A DNA stretch of 64,000 nucleotides from Cephalopachus bancanus (Eukaryota > Chordata > Mammalia > Primates > Tarsiidae), in contig JAPVLO010000977.1 of assembly GCA_027257055.1 (NCBI GenBank), forward strand, positions 241,434 to 305,433. Direction: 5' to 3'. How positions within the stretch are numbered: the first letter of the stretch is position 1; each line of letters begins with the position of its first letter. The notes below the pieces were generated by a model. It made no database searches. It saw only the letters and a list, made by a program, of their open reading frames with translations, and was not told the origin of the DNA. The position numbers and the translations under genes were made by a program. Shown piece after piece: positions 59,881 to 64,000 of this stretch.

Positions 59881-60680
59881 CTTCCCCTTCCTTACACAGA
59901 ATCCACACTGCTTTCACTCTCCAAGTACTCTCTAAGTATGTTCTTAGTGCTGACCTTGTGTCAGGCCTGTGGTCTTCCCTGGGAATTCAAACAAAGGGAA
60001 AGCACATCTCCCACCAGCTCATGAACCTTCAAGTATAGTGAAAGTGAGGACAAAAGACAAACACAGAAGAAATCACACGGAAATGAGAATGTCAAAGGAG
60101 ACATGTGGAGCTCTATAACAGAGAATAACAGGAGATCTAAATAACATTAGCATGTCAAAAGAAGGAAGGACTCTGAAGAGTAGCAATTAAGGTTCATTTG
60201 GTTGAGCCAGTGTCAGAGTGAAGTGTGAGAGTACGTTTGGACAAAAAGGAAGACACATTTCCAGTAAAGGCAATATCACGTGCAAATGCCTGAAAGAATT
60301 GATGAACTTCTTCAGGAAACCAGAAGGAAGTTCACTGAAGCACAGTGAGGGGAAGAAGGGTAAAAGATTTGACTGGAGAAACCACAAGAAGTCAAGTACT
60401 TAAAAGCCTTGTGGGTGGTTTTGGGATTTGGGATTTACACTACACGCAATGGAAATCCATAGAAGAGTTTTAAGGAAATTAAAACCCTGATGCCAATGTA
60501 GATCCACAAACTTCTTTTAGCATTTTTAAATCCAGAAAGCTTAGAAATTCTTTTTTCTTTTTTTGTTTCTTTCTTTTTCTTTTCTTTATTTTATTTTAGC
60601 TTGGCATATGTGACTTGATGACATAAGAATTCTAAAGTGTTTCAGAGTTCTTATTGAGCAAAATGGATTCTGTTGTTTCA
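59881..60680. other. Intron 1 of DRB copy B, non-coding
   Basis: No gene is seen. It matches 28080-29050 of copy A ('TTTCCCTGGGAATTCAAACA' type text near 59975). Confidence 0.7.
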
Positions 60681-60722
60681 ATAGAGGTATGTATTCAATA
60701 TGTATTCAATACATACCTCTAT
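60681..60722. repeat. Perfect 15-bp inverted repeat (hairpin) with 12-bp loop
   Basis: The arms are ATAGAGGTATGTATT (60681-60695) and AATACATACCTCTAT (60708-60722). A third, direct copy of ATAGAGGTATGTA follows at 60730, leading into (TACA)n and (TG)n repeats. Confidence 0.95.
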
Positions 60723-60790
60723 GTATTCAATAGAGGTATGTAAACATACATACATACATACTTATGTAAATATACATATATTTCACATAA

Positions 60791-60800
60791 TGTGTGTGTA

Positions 60801-60846
<46 letters not shown>
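60791..60846 (+). repeat. (TG)n microsatellite in intron 1 of DRB copy B
   Basis: About 23 near-perfect TG units, preceded by TACATACA tetramers. Copy A has only a short TATA/CATA-rich stretch (30350-30395) at this place. Confidence 0.95.
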
Positions 60847-60848
<2 letters not shown>

Positions 60849-61367
60849 AAATGAAAAGGTAAAAAAAAGTTAAAGGGTCGGGGAAAGTTCTGGGATTCAA
60901 TAATAAGTGTGTTTAATGCCTAGGACATGTGGTTAACCTGGTAGTTAACCCATGTGGTTTTAACCCTGTGGTTAGAAGAGGAATGAATGGAAGTATTTTA
61001 CACTATCAATAGTGCAGAATGTAGAATTACAGCAGAAATCTGAGGCATTTTATTAAAATGTTTGTGGTAGTCACCACTATTTATGATTTATAGTGAAAGG
61101 TTGTTGAAAGCTAATAGAGATAATGATGGCCAAGAACTCATGAAATTTTTGAAAAATACTACATAAGGAAAAAATAAAAATGAAGATCATGAACTTGCAA
61201 TGATTGGATGAATTCAGCAAGAATGTGGCAAATTTATACGACTGTCAGGTTCTTTTTCTTTTCTTTTTTTTTTTTTTTGCAATGGACTCCACAAAAATCA
61301 ACCGTGAAGACCTGAATTTGGAAGTGAGTATATGAAAAATGTGAGTCTAGAATTTTTAGAAGCAGCA

Positions 61368-61600
61368 ATGTTTTCAACCTCGGAACTATTGACATTTTGG
61401 ACCAGATAATTCTTTGTTGGGGAGTTGTTGGCTGCTACCAGTGTCTCTGGCTTCAACTCCTGAGTTGACAGAAGAAACCCCTGGTGTGACAACCAAAAAT
61501 GACTCCATATATTGTCAGATGTTCCTCAGGGGGTGATGGGAGAGAAGAATGTGAGGGTATGATGGGAAACTATCCCTAGATAGGAACCACTGGTGTGTAA
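61368..61600 (+). repeat. MER5A-like hAT fragment
   Basis: The sequence follows the MER5 pattern: 'GTTTTCAACCTCGGAACTATTGACATTTTGG'-type start (about 61370), 'GATAATTCTTTGTTG', 'TGTGACAACCAAAAATG', and an end in GGAACCACTGG. No copy is seen at the equivalent place in copy A. Confidence 0.8.
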
Positions 61601-61619
61601 ACCATCTGAAAAAATTCTG

Positions 61620-63575
61620 TGGTGAAAAAGCCACTAGTATTATGGAGCAGCTGAGATGGATAAATTTGGCAATATTATATCTGTTGAAAATCTTGGTCTT
61701 TTATAAATCTTATGTTTTTGGGGAATCAGGTTTCATATATTTTTCCAGCAAGATAAATTTGCTCAGAACCAAGATTTACTGATTTCTTTGCATTGCGAAT
61801 CAATCACCATATCATATAATTTATCTTTCACATCATATTCCTTCATAATTTCTCTGTCAGTGGTCTACAGGAGTAAACTACAACCACAGGCATTTTATTC
61901 CTGACAAGGTTCCAACTTACTCATTTTCTAACTTTCAGTCTCCTACTCATAACAGTACAAGTAGGCATCAAATTAACAGGCAGAACTCGCATTTCTGTAT
62001 TCAAGTCCCCTCAGAAGGGGAAAAAGTAAGATGACATTGTCATATAGACAGTTTACAAAAAATGACCAGGTCCTCAGATTTTGAGCAGAGATCACTACAG
62101 AGTTCCCTTTCCCCTTTAGAAATCATATCAGAGATGAGAGCACTCTAGATCAGACAAGGTCCATCTTATTGCTCACAAATTCACTAAGGACTGTCTTCAC
62201 AGATAAGAAGGTTAAAACTTAAAAAGGTGTGTAGTCACTATCATTGGAGCTTCCGTGGTTAGCACCACAGTCCGTTCTCATGTGCAGAATTTAGCGTTGC
62301 CAGATTTAGTAAATAAAAGTACAAGATGCCCATTTAAGTTTGGATTTCAAATAAATTATTGTTGTTTACCTGAAATTAAGATTTAGTTAGACATCTGTAT
62401 TTTACTTGTCAGCTTGACACAATTTCTAATAAAAACTCAGAAAGAAGAGAGGATTATTTACTTCTTTGAGTTCTTCAACAAATGCCCATGCTACCAGCAC
62501 ATATCAAAATTTTCAAATAATAACTGCAAAATGAATTTAATTTTCTTCCATATGTTGAAACTATTAGCTCTTGCATCTCTCCCTCACCCTAAGACACATT
62601 CTGGTACACATGAACATCAGAAATTCTATCAATAATTTAAACCCACTGTAGCCACTATTCACTAATAGTATTTAGAACCTTAGGCTCTAATAAGAAAATC
62701 TGATTTAAAACATGACCTCTCTGTCTTGGATCATTTTGTAACAACCATGAGACTTTTTTATTAACCATAGAATGGATGTGATAATAGTTTATTCCTTACA
62801 GAATTACTGCTAAGTGTAAAATTAAGTACTAACTCTTCTTAGTGCAGATCACATAGTAAACACTAAAATATATTACCATTTTAACTTTTATAATCCCTGT
62901 AAATTCAACCTCCTTTCTACTACTTAACCTCTAGCAAACAATATCATCATCATCATTTGGTAATTGTGTTCTATTAACTGTATCACTAACTACCTTTTGA
63001 ACACATTAGGGCAGAATCATTGGTTTACGTGTAACAATACAACATACCTAAATCTCACAGAAATGGAATATGCTGACATAGAAAAGAAAGACTTTCTATA
63101 TACTCAGATTTAAACTGTAGTCGAATTTCTAGCACTAACTTTGTGACACAGGGTAAGTTACTTACACCTTCTGAATTTTGGATTCCTTGAATATGTATGG
63201 TTTTAAATGTCCCAGATAAAATAGGATAGTTATTGGAATTACATACTGAAACGTGTAGGCCTAGTTCATAATAGTCACAGCAAAATGTTACAAAGCTTCA
63301 GGCTAACAGATACCACATGTGTTTTGTTCATCACTCCTTTTTCATCACCTAGGATAATAACTAGTGTATTCTATATCAACAATAAATATTGTCTGTGTGA
63401 ACTAATGACCTGTTGCATAATCGTCACTACTGTGTACTAGGGTACTCTAAGGCTTCCTTGTTAATGGCTGAGCATCTCTCTCTGGTTCAGCGGTCCTCCA
63501 AGTTCTCTAAAGTCTCTTTATTATTTTCCTTTAAGCCCTGCTGACTCCCTGATCCCAGAGCACAGGCTGTCCCTG
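61620..63575. other. Intron 1 of DRB copy B, paralogous to copy A
   Basis: No gene is seen. It is matched along its length by 31945-34390. The match stops where the inverted hAT sequence begins. Confidence 0.75.
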
Positions 63576-63579
63576 AAGT

Positions 63580-64000
63580 CGGTGCTCAGGCAGTAATTCA
63601 AGTGATGGGGAGTGCCTGTAAATGCATATGAAGCTTTGTTTGCTCACCTGCCACTCACCTCCTGCTGTGTGGCCTAGTTCTTAACAGGCTGTGGACTGGT
63701 ACTGGTGTGTAGTTTGGTAGTTGGGGTCTCCTGAAGTATTGAGCTAGTCCAAATTTAAGGTCATGGGAAATACAATGTATCTCATCAAGAGTTGAGCAGC
63801 AAACAACTGACACCCTTCTTTAGTCTACCCCACATAGTATTTTAAAACATACTAAAAAAATTGCATAGCCCTATATCAGATAAGGAAATTGTCACTTTCT
63901 CAAACCATTCTTCAAAGGCAGTTTTGCTTTGGTGATAAATTCTACTAAATAACTTGAATCTATTTGCAATCCATCTGGAATAGATTTTTTTGATCTTCGT
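63580..64000 (-). repeat. Right arm of the inverted repeat: hAT left end, LTR and flank
   Basis: Reverse complement of 49335-49770. The hAT left end (63580-63732) has its terminal repeat at 63723-63732. Then comes the MaLR-type LTR start (63733-63850), then the same unassigned flank to the window edge. The hAT inserts into the LTR at the same base in both arms, so they descend from one insertion. Confidence 0.88.

Noticed and set aside
59089..59935. Plus-strand open frames opposite DRB exon 2 (up to 167 codons)
   Set aside because: They are antisense shadows of a GC-rich exon, with no recognisable product.

Overview
This window looks like primate genomic DNA, most likely from a strepsirrhine (lemur or loris), in the MHC class II DR region. 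The evidence is dimeric 7SL-derived Alu elements of the strepsirrhine type, long L1 elements, and two class II DRB-like genes on the minus strand. The species is inferred from repeat style only. I see no gene that could make a normal protein. Almost everything is pseudogene or mobile element, and I found no CRISPR array, operon or bacterial feature.

Layout. 1-2518 is the 3' end of a gammaretrovirus-like endogenous retrovirus (pol end, broken env, 3' LTR). 2519-~5530 is a nuclear copy of mitochondrial DNA (control region, tRNA-Phe, 12S, tRNA-Val, 16S, in mitochondrial order). 5540-9200 holds old L1 pieces and an Alu. 9205-16015 is a long strepsirrhine-type L1 on the minus strand, followed by an LTR with a threefold U3 repeat (16190-16870). 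17147-22300 is the 3' flank of DRB copy A, with old L1, Alu and mariner pieces. 22318-27743 is DRB copy A, exons 2-6 on the minus strand, badly decayed. 27744-34390 is its intron 1, carrying a full-length mariner and a young Alu. 34490-37400 is an L2, an unresolved retrovirus-like segment and unassigned DNA. 37716-46535 is a second long L1 with a nested twin-primed L1 and a 300-bp AAAG array. 46550-55400 is the 3' flank of DRB copy B, including a hAT transposon inside a MaLR-type LTR. 55400-59499 is DRB copy B, exons 2-6 on the minus strand, with good splice sites but a frameshift, a nonsense codon and a lost cysteine. 59500-63575 is its intron 1. 63580-64000 is an inverted copy of 49335-49770.

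How it fits together. The two DRB units are tandem, same-orientation paralogues: about 8041-34390 matches about 46552-63575 once later insertions are discounted. Copy A is the older wreck. It lacks exon 1 in the window, several splice sites, the intron-2 microsatellite and the CpG richness of exon 2. Copy B keeps all three of the features that can be judged here (splice sites, microsatellite, CpG-rich exon 2) and probably died more recently. Its exon 1 would lie past the inverted-repeat breakpoint at 63580, outside the window. Coordinates of repeat edges were read by eye and may be off by tens of bases; exon edges were counted base by base.
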